Origin: Alphaproteobacteria bacterium
GTDB lineage: Bacteria > Pseudomonadota > Alphaproteobacteria > Oceanibaculales > Oceanibaculaceae
Direction: 5' to 3'
NCBI GenBank assembly: GCA_018823745.1
Contig: JAHJHR010000012.1
Location: 186,001 to 250,000 of the forward strand
DNA length: 64,000 nucleotides
The notes beneath the pieces are model-generated. The model was given only the letters and a program-made list of their open reading frames with translations, did not search any database and was not told the origin of the DNA. Numbering within the stretch: position 1 is the stretch's first letter; the number at the start of each line of letters is the position of its first letter. This document shows positions 45,755 to 55,181 of the stretch, piece by piece. The translations under genes were made by a program, and so were the position numbers.

Positions 45755-46179
45755 TGCTGGTTATCGACGCCAGCGTCGCCGTCAAAGCGCTGTTGCTGGA
45801 GCCAGGTTCGGACCGGGCCACCGCCCTTCTGGCCAGCGAAGCCGATCTGGCTGCCCCTTCCATCATCCTTGCCGAGGTGCTGGCGGCAATCACCCGCGCC
45901 CATCGCGCCGACCGCATCGGCGCCGGGCTGGCGCGGGAAATAGCGGGCAACTGGCGCCAGCTTATCGCTGATGGCGGGCTGGTTTGCGCGCCTGATGATC
46001 TGCTGCTGGAAATGGCGGTTGATATCGCACTTTCGATCCGTCACCCGCTGCAGGATTGCCTGTACTTGGCTCTCGCCCAGAATCTCGACTGCCCCCTCGT
46101 CACCGCCGACCGGAAGCTAATCGAACGCGGGGCTGGCGCGCATGCGAAACTGCGATTGCTGGACGAATGGCCGGGCTGA
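45754..46179 (+). CDS. vapC: VapC/FitB-type PIN-domain toxin ribonuclease
   Basis: A 141-residue PIN domain. The acidic metal site is complete: Asp5 (VIDASVAVKALL), Glu41 (ILAEVLAAI), Asp101 (LQDCLYLALA) and Asp119 (VTADRKL). An intact catalytic set means an active RNase is likely. Targets of VapC family members are usually tRNA or rRNA; the target here is unknown. Confidence 0.9.
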   Translation: MLVIDASVAVKALLLEPGSDRATALLASEADLAAPSIILAEVLAAITRAHRADRIGAGLAREIAGNWRQLIADGGLVCAPDDLLLEMAVDIALSIRHPLQDCLYLALAQNLDCPLVTADRKLIERGAGAHAKLRLLDEWPG

Positions 46180-46219
46180 TCCATTTCTAGGGCATGTCCT
46201 CTCATAAAAGGAGCGCCCG

Positions 46220-46792
46220 ATGATGCTGCGTCTTGTTCTGCTGGCGGTATTCCTGCTTGTTCCCGGTGTCGCGCGGGCCGAGATGACGGAGGCGGCATTG
46301 TGGGACGCGCTTCGGCAGGGCGGACATGTCGTCATGTTCCGTCATGCCCTTGCCCCCGGCGGCGGCGATCCCGACGGTTTCCGCGTCGAGGATTGCGCGA
46401 CACAGCGCAACCTGAACGATGCCGGGCGCGAGCAGGCGCGCCGGATCGGCGCGACCTTCCGGGATAACGGCGTGCGCATCGAGCGGGTACTCTCCAGCCA
46501 GTGGTGCCGCGCGCTGGATACGGCCCGGCTGGCCTTTGCCGAGCCGGAGCCCTTCCCGCCGCTCAACTCCTTCTTCGCCGGCCGGGGAGACCGGAACCGG
46601 CAGACCGAGGAGACTCGCGCCGCCATCGCCGGGTTCACCGGTCCGGGCACCATGATGATGACCACGCATCAGGTGAACATCACCGCCCTCACCAGCATCT
46701 TCCCGGCTTCGGGCGAAGGCATCGTCCTGCGCCCGGCGAAGGGCAGCGAGACCGGATTCGAAATGCTGGGCCGGTTGCGCTTCGGCGGGTGA
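46220..46792 (+). CDS. exported histidine phosphatase
   Basis: 190 residues with a signal peptide (LRLVLLAVFLLVPGVARAE). The catalytic motif is MFRHALAPG with LSSQWCRALDTARL, and the second His is in MTTHQVNITAL, the histidine phosphatase fold in the short SixA/Ais-like form. Predicted periplasmic. Substrate unknown. Confidence 0.82.
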   Translation: MMLRLVLLAVFLLVPGVARAEMTEAALWDALRQGGHVVMFRHALAPGGGDPDGFRVEDCATQRNLNDAGREQARRIGATFRDNGVRIERVLSSQWCRALDTARLAFAEPEPFPPLNSFFAGRGDRNRQTEETRAAIAGFTGPGTMMMTTHQVNITALTSIFPASGEGIVLRPAKGSETGFEMLGRLRFGG

Positions 46793-46845
46793 TCGCCATT
46801 TATGAATGGCTATTCACCTCTTGGCCTTGCCGATGCCTCTGCTAT

Positions 46846-46860
46846 TGTTGCGTTGCAACA
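46846..46860. promoter_or_regulatory. palindrome TGTTGC-GTT-GCAACA upstream of thiolase gene
   Basis: A perfect 15-base inverted repeat 59 bases before the ATG of the thiolase gene. It overlaps the first copy of the tandem repeat by five bases. It is a candidate operator; the regulator is not identified. Confidence 0.45.
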
Positions 46861-46895
46861 GGCCACAAGGGCCGGCAACAGGCCGCAAGGGCCGG
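46856..46895. repeat. tandem 20-base repeat upstream of thiolase gene
   Basis: Two adjacent copies of CAACAGGCCACAAGGGCCGG differing in one base. Each contains GGCC-N4-GGGCC, so each could form a short hairpin. They lie between the palindrome and the ribosome-binding site. Confidence 0.8.
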
Positions 46896-46918
46896 AATGA
46901 CATTGGGAGTTTACCACC

Positions 46919-48085
46919 ATGACCGCATGTATCGTCGGCTGGTCGCATGTGCCCTTCGGCAAGCATGTTGACGAGGATGTCGAAAGCCTGATCGTGAAAG
47001 CCGCCCTTGGCGCGATGGAAGATGCCGGTCTCGGGCCGGACGACATCGACGAGGTTTATCTCGGCCATTTCAACGGCGGCTTTGTGCGCCAGGATTTCAC
47101 CGCCTCGCTGGTGTTTCAGGCCGATGACCGCTTCCGCTTCAAGCCGGCGACACGCGTGGAAAACGCCTGCGCCACCGGCTCTGCTGCCATCCATATGGGG
47201 CTGAACGCCATTGCCGCGAAAAAGGCGAAGCGCGTGCTCGTGGTCGGCGTCGAGAAGATGACAGAAATTTCCGGCCAGCAGGTCGGCGACACGCTGATCA
47301 AGGCCGGCTATCTGAAGGAAGACGGCGAGATCGAGGGCGGCTTTGCCGGCATTTTCGGCCAGATCGCGCAGAAATATTTCCAGAAGCATGGCGACCAGTC
47401 CGACGCCATGGCGCGCATCGCCGCCAAGAACCACCGCAACGGCGTATCCAACCCCTATGCCCAGCTGCGCAAGGATCTGGGCTATGAATTCTGCCGTGAC
47501 GTGTCGGAGAAGAACCCGCTGGTTGCCGGCCCGCTGCGCCGTACCGATTGCTCGCTGGTCTCCGACGGCGCTGCTGCCATCGTGCTGGCCGATGTCGATA
47601 CCGCGCTGGGCATGAACAAGGCCGTGGTGTTCCGCGCCGCCCAGCAGGTCAACGACTTCCTGCCGATGTCGAAGCGCGACATCACCCTGTTCGAGGGCTG
47701 CGAGACCGCCTGGAAGCGCGCCTTCGCGCAATCCGGCGTAACCCTCGACGATCTGTCGCTGGTTGAGACGCATGACTGCTTCACCATTGCCGAGCTGCTG
47801 GAATACGAGGCAATGGGCCTGACCCCACGCGGCAAGGGCCATATGGCCATCGAGGAAGGCTGGGTTGAGAAGGATGGCAAGCTGCCGGTCAACCCGTCCG
47901 GCGGGCTGAAGGCCAAGGGCCATCCGATCGGCGCCACCGGCGTGTCGATGCATGTGCTGGCCGCCATGCAGCTGACCAACACCGCCGGCGACATGCAGAT
48001 CCGCAACGCCAAGCTGGCCGGTATCTTCAACATGGGCGGCGCCGCCGTCGCCAATTTCGTCTCGATTCTGGAGCCGCTGCGCTAA
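46919..48085 (+). CDS. thiolase / acetyl-CoA acetyltransferase (SCP2-thiolase type)
   Basis: A 388-residue thiolase-fold protein. The acyl-accepting Cys84 is in ENACATGSAA, and the HDCFT and GGLKAKGHPIGATG motifs are those of the SCP-x/SCP2-thiolase subgroup rather than FadA or PhaA. It probably carries out thiolytic cleavage in lipid or branched acyl-CoA breakdown. Monocistronic, with a strong terminator. Confidence 0.88.
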   Translation: MTACIVGWSHVPFGKHVDEDVESLIVKAALGAMEDAGLGPDDIDEVYLGHFNGGFVRQDFTASLVFQADDRFRFKPATRVENACATGSAAIHMGLNAIAAKKAKRVLVVGVEKMTEISGQQVGDTLIKAGYLKEDGEIEGGFAGIFGQIAQKYFQKHGDQSDAMARIAAKNHRNGVSNPYAQLRKDLGYEFCRDVSEKNPLVAGPLRRTDCSLVSDGAAAIVLADVDTALGMNKAVVFRAAQQVNDFLPMSKRDITLFEGCETAWKRAFAQSGVTLDDLSLVETHDCFTIAELLEYEAMGLTPRGKGHMAIEEGWVEKDGKLPVNPSGGLKAKGHPIGATGVSMHVLAAMQLTNTAGDMQIRNAKLAGIFNMGGAAVANFVSILEPLR

Positions 48086-48106
48086 GGCGGGCTCTCCTTA
48101 CGCTTC

Positions 48107-48138
48107 AAACAGCCCGGCTCTCGCGCCGGGCTGTTTTT
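48107..48138 (+). terminator. rho-independent terminator after thiolase gene
   Basis: A 12-base-pair stem AAACAGCCCGGC / GCCGGGCTGTTT with a TCTCGC loop, followed by TT. Confidence 0.9.
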
Positions 48139-48254
48139 GCTTCGGCGCTTTTCCCACGCTATAGCCTTGCAATGCCGGCCCGGTTCCGCTGCACTGCGGC
48201 GTGCTGGAGGGCCGCGCTCAGCGGCCGTGTTGTCGTGATAATAGGGGCGTAGGA

Positions 48255-49427
48255 ATGGCATTGCAGGATCGTTTCGGGGCGTTCTGCCCGCATGGCGACA
48301 TCCGTATTGAGGGTAAGCCAGGCGGTCCACTATCGGGGCTCAGCTTCGCCGCCAAGGATCTGTTCGATATTGCCGGCCATGTCACCGGCGCCGGCAATGC
48401 CGACTGGCTGGCGACGCATGAACCGGCCGGGGCGACCGCATCCGCCGTGCAGAAACTGCTTGATGCCGGGGCGATGCTGGCCGGCAAGACGATCACTGAC
48501 GAACTGGCCTACAGCCTGTCCGGGGTGAACATGCATTACGGCACGCCGGTCAATCTGGCTGCACCTGACCGGCTGCCGGGCGGATCCTCCAGCGGCTCCG
48601 CCGTTGCCGTGGCCGGCGGGTTGGTCGATACCGCCATCGGCACCGATACCGGTGGATCGGTGCGCGTGCCGGCGAATAATTGCGGCCTCTATGGCCTGCG
48701 CCCGACCCATGGCCGCATCGCCGTCGACGGGCTGGTGCCACTCGCCGGCAGCTTCGACACGGTGGGCTGGTTCGCCCGTGACGCCGCTACCCTGGCGCGG
48801 GTTGGCGAGGTGTTGCTGGGCCCTCGCGAGCGCATACCGCATGGCCGTATCATCATCGCCAGTGATTGCTTCGATCTGGCCGACCCGGCCGCCCGCGCGG
48901 TGCTGGAGCCGGCCCTCAAAGCGGCCATCCAGGCGGTTGGCCCACGCCACTATCTGACGCTGAATCCTGAGGGCTTCGATGTCTGGCAGACTGCCTTCCG
49001 GCATATCCAGGGCTATGAAGCCTGGGCCTTGCATGGCGAGTGGATCACCCGGACCCAGCCGAAGATGGCGCCGGAAATCGCCGAGCGCTTCCAGCTGGGC
49101 AGCAAGGTCACACAGGCCGAATTCGAGGCCGCAACCGCCGTCAGGGCACGGGTCCGCGCCCGCATCGCCGCTGTGCTGCAGCCCGGCGACGTGCTGTGCC
49201 TGCCCACTTCCAGCGGCCCGGCGGCGCTGAAGACCATCTCGAAGGAAGAGGAGGCGATCTATCGTGCCGGCATGCTGAAGCTGACCTGCATCGCCGGGCT
49301 GGCCGGGCTGCCGCAGGTCACGCTTCCCCTCGCCCGACTCGATGGCGCACCGGTCGGCCTGTCCCTCGCCGCCCTGCCCGGCAGCGACTGGCTGCTGCTC
49401 GACCTGGCGGAGCGGATCAAGGCGTAG
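48255..49427 (+). CDS. amidase (amidase signature family)
   Basis: 390 residues. The Ser-cisSer-Lys set is visible: Lys34 in FAAKDLFD, the GGSSSG block at 109-114 and Ser135 in TDTGGSVRVP. It resembles the shorter stand-alone amidases rather than GatA. Substrate not predictable. Convergent with apt with six bases between the stops. Confidence 0.87.
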   Translation: MALQDRFGAFCPHGDIRIEGKPGGPLSGLSFAAKDLFDIAGHVTGAGNADWLATHEPAGATASAVQKLLDAGAMLAGKTITDELAYSLSGVNMHYGTPVNLAAPDRLPGGSSSGSAVAVAGGLVDTAIGTDTGGSVRVPANNCGLYGLRPTHGRIAVDGLVPLAGSFDTVGWFARDAATLARVGEVLLGPRERIPHGRIIIASDCFDLADPAARAVLEPALKAAIQAVGPRHYLTLNPEGFDVWQTAFRHIQGYEAWALHGEWITRTQPKMAPEIAERFQLGSKVTQAEFEAATAVRARVRARIAAVLQPGDVLCLPTSSGPAALKTISKEEEAIYRAGMLKLTCIAGLAGLPQVTLPLARLDGAPVGLSLAALPGSDWLLLDLAERIKA

Positions 49428-49433
49428 GCAACT

Positions 49434-49949
49434 CTACTCGTCGTATTGCACCAGCGTGGTGACCGGCATGTCGAGCCTGTCTCGGCCGTTCAGGAAGTTC
49501 AGTTCGATGATGCAGGCGGCGGCAGGAATGACACCACCGACCTTGCGGATCAGCGTAGCGGCGGCGGCCATGGTGCCGCCAGTGGCCAGCAGATCGTCGA
49601 CCAGCACGATTTTCTGGCCGGGCTCGACAGCGCCTTCCTGGATCTCGATGGTGTCTGAGCCGTATTCCAGATCATAGCTGTGCTTCACCGTGGCGCCGGG
49701 CAGCTTGCCCTGCTTACGCAGCATGATGAAGCCGCAGCCCAGTTTCAGCGCCAGCGGGGCCGAAACCAGGAAGCCGCGCGATTCGATGCCGGCCAGCAGA
49801 TCCGGCTTGTGCGGGGCTATCGCCTCAGCAAGCTGTTCCACCGTGTGCTGCCAGGCAGCCGGGTGCATCAGCAGGGTGGAGATGTCATAGAACAGGATGC
49901 CCGGCTTCGGGAAATCCGGCACGTGGCGGATATGGTCCTTGATGTTCAT
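49434..49949 (-). CDS. apt: adenine phosphoribosyltransferase
   Basis: 171 residues from the ATG at 49949 ([18 protein letters not shown]). The PRPP-binding motif is [12 protein letters not shown], and the Apt hallmark [15 protein letters not shown] is present. It salvages adenine to AMP in the cytosol. The frame extends upstream without family character. Confidence 0.96.
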   Translation of the reverse strand: MNIKDHIRHVPDFPKPGILFYDISTLLMHPAAWQHTVEQLAEAIAPHKPDLLAGIESRGFLVSAPLALKLGCGFIMLRKQGKLPGATVKHSYDLEYGSDTIEIQEGAVEPGQKIVLVDDLLATGGTMAAAATLIRKVGGVIPAAACIIELNFLNGRDRLDMPVTTLVQYDE

Positions 49950-50102
49950 GAGCGACTTTCGCTGAAAATGGACTGCCAGAGTGTAGCCATGCCGCCCGGA
50001 TCGGGCAATTGGGGCGGCATCGCGGCTGTCATCCATGTATGATGCGCCGCAACCGACGCGATTTTCACGGCAACCTTTGACAAGCGAAACAGTTAACCCT
50101 GC

Positions 50103-51263
50103 ATGACCGAGCCTGCCGCGCCGCACGCTGCCTCCTTCGACATTGCCGAGAACAGCGCCGCCGGGGCAGGCGGCCGCCTGTTCCAGCCGGTCGGCGCGTG
50201 GATTCTGGCGCAGGCCAGCGATCTCGACATCCAGCTCGCGCGCCTTGATCCGGCAACGACGCCTGGGTTGCGCATTGATGGCGGCCGGCTGACGCAGCTG
50301 GACACTGCCGGCGCCTGGCTGCTTGTCCGGCTGGCCCGCCGGCTGGAAGTGCAGCATGGCAAGGTCGAGTTCGTGAATTTCGACCCGTCCCATGCCACGC
50401 TTCTGGAACGTGTGGCCGAGGTGGAGCCCGAGGTCGAGCCCCTGAACGCGGCACGGCCGAACGGCCTGACCACCTTTCTGGCCCGCATCGGTGCGGCGAC
50501 CATCGGCGTCGGCACGCAGGCGCGCGACCTTGTCGGCTTCCTGGGGCTGGCCATGATCACGCTGGGACGCAGCCTGAAGCAGCCGCATCGGTTTCGCCTG
50601 ACCGCGCTGGTCAGCCAGATCGAGAAAACCGGGCTGGACGCGATGCCCATTGTCGGGCTGCTGACCTTCCTGATCGGCGTGGTGCTGGCCTATCAGGGCG
50701 CAGAGACGCTGCGCGGCTTCGGCGCGGAGATCTACACCGTCAACCTGCTGGGCGTGTCAATCCTGCGCGAGTTGGGCATCCTGATCACCGCGATCATCGT
50801 CGCCGGCCGGTCGGGCAGCGCCTTTACCGCGCAGATCGGCACGATGAAGGTCAATCAGGAAGTCGACGCGATGCAGACCATGGGTCTCGACCCGGTCGAG
50901 GTGCTGGTGCTGCCGCGCATGCTGGCCCTGATCGTGACGCTGCCGCTGCTGACCTTCTTCGCCAATATCATGGGCCTGCTGGGCGGCGGCGTGATCTGCA
51001 TGGTGCTGCTGGATATCTCGCCGGACCAGTATATGCGCCAGCTGGCAAACACGACCGACATCTCGCATTTCTGGGTCGGCATGATCAAGGCGCCCTTCTT
51101 CGCCGTCATCATCGCGCTGGTCGGCTGCTTCGAGGGGCTGCGCGTCTCAGGCAGCGCGGAAAGCGTCGGGCGGCTGACAACGCAATCGGTTGTCGAAGCG
51201 ATCTTCCTGGTGATTATTGCCGATGCCGCCTTCTCCATCCTGTTCCAGCTGATGGGAATCTAG
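50103..51263 (+). CDS. mlaE: MlaE-family ABC permease with N-terminal STAS domain
   Basis: 386 residues. An N-terminal STAS-like domain (~25-105, with [20 protein letters not shown]) is fused to a five- to six-helix MlaE permease ([45 protein letters not shown]). The STAS-MlaE fusion is common outside enterobacteria, where STAS is the separate MlaB. It moves phospholipid between the inner membrane and the MCE protein. First gene of a four-gene operon. Confidence 0.93.
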   Translation: MTEPAAPHAASFDIAENSAAGAGGRLFQPVGAWILAQASDLDIQLARLDPATTPGLRIDGGRLTQLDTAGAWLLVRLARRLEVQHGKVEFVNFDPSHATLLERVAEVEPEVEPLNAARPNGLTTFLARIGAATIGVGTQARDLVGFLGLAMITLGRSLKQPHRFRLTALVSQIEKTGLDAMPIVGLLTFLIGVVLAYQGAETLRGFGAEIYTVNLLGVSILRELGILITAIIVAGRSGSAFTAQIGTMKVNQEVDAMQTMGLDPVEVLVLPRMLALIVTLPLLTFFANIMGLLGGGVICMVLLDISPDQYMRQLANTTDISHFWVGMIKAPFFAVIIALVGCFEGLRVSGSAESVGRLTTQSVVEAIFLVIIADAAFSILFQLMGI

Positions 51264-51265
51264 GC

Positions 51266-52051
51266 ATGGCCCAGCCCGAGACCATTATCGAAGTCACCGG
51301 CCTGCGCACCCAGTTCGGCCGGTCGGTTATCCATGACGACCTTGATTTCACTGTCCGGCGCGGCGAGGTGATGGGGGTGGTCGGCGGCTCCGGCACCGGC
51401 AAATCAGTGCTGCTGAAGGAGATCATCGGCCTGATCACGCCAGCCGCCGGCACCATCCGGGTGCTGGGCGGCGATGTGCTGAACGATGAGGCGGCGATGC
51501 AGCGTGCGCGGGAATCCTGGGGTGTGCTGTTCCAGGATGGCGCGCTGTTCAGTTCGCTGACCGTGGCGGAGAATATCCAGGTGCCGATGCGTGAACGGGG
51601 CGGGCTGAGCCAGACTTTGATGGACGATCTGGCGCGGGTGAAGCTGGCGCTGGTCGGCCTGCCGGCCGATGCCGGGCCGAAATTCCCGTCGGAGCTTTCC
51701 GGCGGCATGCGCAAGCGCGCCGGGCTGGCCCGCGCGCTGGCGCTGGACCCGGCCCTGCTGTTCCTGGACGAGCCGACCGCCGGCCTGGACCCGATCGGTG
51801 CGGCGGATTTCGACACGCTGATCCGGAACCTGCAACAGAGCCTGGGGTTGACGGTCGTAATGGTGACGCATGATCTGGACAGCCTCGTCGCCGTGACCGA
51901 CCGGATTTCCGCTCTGGTGGACAAAAAAGTCGTCGTTGGCACAATAGCCGAGTTGATGGAGCAGGATCATCCCTGGCTTCGTTCCTACTTCCATGGCGCG
52001 CGTGCCCGGCAGGTTGCCGGCATGGCCGCCCCAAATGTCGAGAAGAGGTAG
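51266..52051 (+). CDS. mlaF: MlaF-family ABC ATP-binding protein
   Basis: 261 residues with Walker A GGSGTGKSV, GVLFQDGALFSSLTVAENI (MlaF-like), signature LSGGMRKRAGLARAL and Walker B LLFLDEPTAGLDP. It starts two bases after the permease stop. Confidence 0.94.
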   Translation: MAQPETIIEVTGLRTQFGRSVIHDDLDFTVRRGEVMGVVGGSGTGKSVLLKEIIGLITPAAGTIRVLGGDVLNDEAAMQRARESWGVLFQDGALFSSLTVAENIQVPMRERGGLSQTLMDDLARVKLALVGLPADAGPKFPSELSGGMRKRAGLARALALDPALLFLDEPTAGLDPIGAADFDTLIRNLQQSLGLTVVMVTHDLDSLVAVTDRISALVDKKVVVGTIAELMEQDHPWLRSYFHGARARQVAGMAAPNVEKR

Positions 52052-52058
52052 GCCCCGC

Positions 52059-53087
52059 GTGGAAACCAAAGCCAGCCATGTCACCGTCGGCGCCTTCGTC
52101 CTGGCCCTGGTCGCCGCCGTCTTTATCTTCGTCCTGTGGATGTCGAAATCGGATGTGAAGGGCCAGGCCTCGGTCTATCGCATCTACTTCACCAGCTCCG
52201 TCACAGGCTTGCAGCAGGGCAGCGCGGTGCGCTTCCGGGGCATCCCGGTCGGCCGGGTGACCGATATCCGCATCGACCCGACCAATGTCGAGCGGGTGCA
52301 GGTGACGGTGGAAATTCCCGAAAGCGTACCGATCAAGCAGGACGCGCAGGCCGCCCTGACAATGCAGGGCATCACCGGCACCGCCTATATCCAGATCAGC
52401 GGCAACACCCAGACAAGCCCGGCTTTGCTCCCGGTCGACGGCCAGAGCTACGCCGAGATACCGTCGCAGACCTCGGTCATTGACCAGGTCTTCGAATCAG
52501 CGCCGGAACTGCTTGACCGCTTCGTCGTCCTGGCTGACCGCGCGACGCAGATGCTCGGGCCGCAAAATCAGGAATCCTTCAGCGAAATCCTGGCCAATAT
52601 CAGTGCCGTTACCGGCGCGGTGGCGAATCGCAGCGACGATATCGACGGCATTCTGGGCGATGCCCGGGGCACTATGACCGATCTGCGCCAGGCCGCCGCC
52701 GATCTGTCGAAGCTGTCCAACACGCTGCAGGGCAGCGTGCAGATGCTGGCGGACGAAGCAGGCGCCACCTTCTCGGCCATTCGCGGCACCGCCCTTGGCG
52801 TCGACGAGCAGATGCATGGTGTCGGCGGGCAGTTGCAGGCGTCACTCGCCCAGCTGCGCTCGGCGGCGGATAATTTCAGCAACGTCGCGGCCAGCATGAA
52901 CCGGCTGGTCGGCGATAATGAAGAAGCCTTCAGCGACTTCGCCAATCATGGCCTCTATGAATTCACGCTGTTCGTGTCCGAGGCGCGGGGGCTGGTAACC
53001 ACCCTGAACCGGCTGACCAATCGGGTCGAACGCAATCCGGCCGGCTTCCTGTTCGGCGATACGCAACGAGGGGTTGAGGCAGAATGA
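52059..53087 (+). CDS. mlaD: MCE-domain lipid-binding protein (MlaD-like)
   Basis: 342 residues from a GTG behind AGAGGTAGG, which gives the usual short N-terminus (ETKASHVTVGAFVLALVAAVFIFVLW) as membrane anchor. The MCE domain follows (~38-130: YRIYFTSSVTGLQQGSAVRF, GIPVGRVTDI), then a long helical region (~160-310) as in multi-helix MCE proteins. It is longer than E. coli MlaD and closer to the PqiB/LetB or actinobacterial arrangement in its helical tail. Periplasmic. Confidence 0.92.
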   Translation: METKASHVTVGAFVLALVAAVFIFVLWMSKSDVKGQASVYRIYFTSSVTGLQQGSAVRFRGIPVGRVTDIRIDPTNVERVQVTVEIPESVPIKQDAQAALTMQGITGTAYIQISGNTQTSPALLPVDGQSYAEIPSQTSVIDQVFESAPELLDRFVVLADRATQMLGPQNQESFSEILANISAVTGAVANRSDDIDGILGDARGTMTDLRQAAADLSKLSNTLQGSVQMLADEAGATFSAIRGTALGVDEQMHGVGGQLQASLAQLRSAADNFSNVAASMNRLVGDNEEAFSDFANHGLYEFTLFVSEARGLVTTLNRLTNRVERNPAGFLFGDTQRGVEAE

Positions 53088-53746
53088 CACGATTGATGAC
53101 CAGCCGCCGCACGGCGCTGATCGGCCTTGGCATCGGCACGGCCCTGACGATGACCGGTTGCTCGCCGCTTGCCGCCGTGCGTGAGCCTACCCGTTTGTTC
53201 CAGTTGCATTCGCCCCGCGATTTCAGCCCGAACCTGCCGCGTGTCGACCGGCAGATCATCATTGAGACACCGGAAGCAGCGGCCGGCCTGTCGACATCGC
53301 GCATCGCGCTCAGCCCGCATCCGCTGCGGCTGGAGTATTTCGCCAACGCCAACTGGACCGACAATACGCCGGGGCTGATCCAGACCTTGCTGGTCGAAAG
53401 CTTCGAGAATACCGGCAAGATCATCTCCGTCGGCCGCGAAGCCATCGGCCTGCGCGCCGATTTCCTGGTGAAGACGGAATTGCGCGAATTTCAGGCCGAA
53501 TATCATGACGAGGCGAAGATCCCGACGATCCGCGTTCGGCTGAATGTGAAGCTGGTGCGCATGCCCCGCCGGGCCATTCTGGAATCGGCGAATTTTGAAT
53601 ATACGATGGCTGCCACATCGAACCAGATTCTCGACATCGTTGCCGCTTTCGACAACGCGCTCGAATCGACGCTGCGCGCGGTGGTGGAATGGTCGATGAC
53701 GACCATCGACCGGACCAATGGCGAGGTGCCACCGCGACGCAGCTAG
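53084..53746 (+). CDS. ABC-type transport auxiliary lipoprotein (PqiC/MlaX type)
   Basis: 220 residues with a signal peptide ending in a lipobox (LTMTGC, Cys26). The mature part matches the auxiliary-lipoprotein family that accompanies MCE operons (RLFQLHSPRDF, ALSPHPLRLEYFANANWTD). It probably anchors the MCE tunnel at the outer membrane. It overlaps the mlaD stop by four bases. Confidence 0.85.
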   Translation: MTRLMTSRRTALIGLGIGTALTMTGCSPLAAVREPTRLFQLHSPRDFSPNLPRVDRQIIIETPEAAAGLSTSRIALSPHPLRLEYFANANWTDNTPGLIQTLLVESFENTGKIISVGREAIGLRADFLVKTELREFQAEYHDEAKIPTIRVRLNVKLVRMPRRAILESANFEYTMAATSNQILDIVAAFDNALESTLRAVVEWSMTTIDRTNGEVPPRRS

Positions 53747-53837
53747 GGCCTGACAGGAATACATATCAGGCGGGTTGACGACCGGACCAATCAGCGCCTT
53801 TGATGGGCTTTGCGCCTGCCTGCTGGAGCCTGTCGCC

Positions 53838-55181
53838 ATGTCGCATGTCTTTCACCGCCTGCCCACCGAGCCGATGCCGACCGCCGTGTCCGGCGATGGC
53901 TGCTATATCGTCGATTCCAACGGCAAGCGCTATCTCGATGCCTCCGGCGGGGCCGCCGTCTCCTGCCTCGGCCACAGCCATCCGGCGGTGCGCCAGGCAA
54001 TGCATGCGCAGATCGACAAGATCGCCTTCGCCTATAGCGGCTTCTTCACCAGCGAGCCGATGGAGGAACTGGCCGATTACCTGATCTCCAACGCGCCCGA
54101 GGGGCTGGAGCGGGTGTTCTTCGTCTCCGGCGGATCGGAAGCGCTGGAATCGGCGATCAAGATATCCCGGCAGTATTTCGTCGAGATCGGCCAGAAGCAG
54201 CGCACGAAGCTGATCGCGCGGCGGCAATCCTATCATGGCAACACGCTGGGCGCCCTGTCGCTGGGCGGCAACATGGCGCGGCGTGAGCTGTACCAGCCGG
54301 TGCTGCTGGAGAACGCGCATCACATCGCGCCCTGCTACGCCTATCGCGACAAGCGCCATGACGAGAGCGAGGAGGCATACGGCCGCCGCGTCGCCGACGA
54401 GCTGGAAGCCAAGATCCTCGAACTCGGCCCCGATACGGTCGCGGCCTTCGCCTGCGAGCCGGTGGTTGGCGCCACCTCCGGCGTCGTGCCGGCGGTGTCG
54501 GGCTATCTGAAGCGCATCCGCGAGATCTGCGATAAATACGGCGTGCTGCTGATCTTCGACGAGGTGATGTGCGGCATGGGGCGCACCGGCTACCTCTTCG
54601 CCTGCGAGGAAGATGGCGTGGCGCCCGACCTGCTGTGTATCGCCAAGGGGCTGGGGGCGGGCTACCAGCCGATCGGCGCCATGCTGGTCGCCGGCAAGAT
54701 CTGTAAGGCCATCGACGAGGGCAGCGGTGCCTTCATGCATGGCCACACCTATATGGGCCATACCCTGTCCAGCGCGACGGCGCTGGCCGTGCAAAAGGTC
54801 ATCCGCGACGACAATCTGCTGGAGAATGTGCGCAAGCGGGGCGTTGAATTGCGCACGGCCCTGGAGGAGCGCTTCGGCAACCACCACCATGTCGGCGATA
54901 TCCGCGGGCGCGGGCTGTTCGTCGGCATCGAGCTGGTTGCTGACCGGACGACCAAGCAGACCTTCGATCCAAAGCTGGCGCTGCATAACAAGATCCGGCT
55001 GAAGGCGATGGAGGAAGGGCTGATGTGCTATCCCGGCGCCGGCACCATCGATGGCAAGAACGGCACGCATATCCTGCTCGCCCCGCCCTTCATCATCGAC
55101 GAAACGCATATCGCGGAGATTGTCGAAAAGCTGGGGCGCGTTCTCGATTCCGTCCTCGCCGATGCCAAGACGAGCGCGTGA
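53838..55181 (+). CDS. class III PLP-dependent aminotransferase
   Basis: 447 residues from the ATG at 53838, with GGAG upstream; a TTG at 53775 is in frame. It is a fold-type I class III enzyme: SGGSEALESAIKISRQ, RQSYHGNTLGALSLGG, IFDEVMCGMGRTG and the Schiff-base lysine in CIAKGLGAGYQPIGAM. Members act on omega-amino groups or beta-amino acids with pyruvate or 2-oxoglutarate. Its TGA overlaps the ATG of the BKACE-type gene, so the two probably act in sequence. Confidence 0.88.
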   Translation: MSHVFHRLPTEPMPTAVSGDGCYIVDSNGKRYLDASGGAAVSCLGHSHPAVRQAMHAQIDKIAFAYSGFFTSEPMEELADYLISNAPEGLERVFFVSGGSEALESAIKISRQYFVEIGQKQRTKLIARRQSYHGNTLGALSLGGNMARRELYQPVLLENAHHIAPCYAYRDKRHDESEEAYGRRVADELEAKILELGPDTVAAFACEPVVGATSGVVPAVSGYLKRIREICDKYGVLLIFDEVMCGMGRTGYLFACEEDGVAPDLLCIAKGLGAGYQPIGAMLVAGKICKAIDEGSGAFMHGHTYMGHTLSSATALAVQKVIRDDNLLENVRKRGVELRTALEERFGNHHHVGDIRGRGLFVGIELVADRTTKQTFDPKLALHNKIRLKAMEEGLMCYPGAGTIDGKNGTHILLAPPFIIDETHIAEIVEKLGRVLDSVLADAKTSA

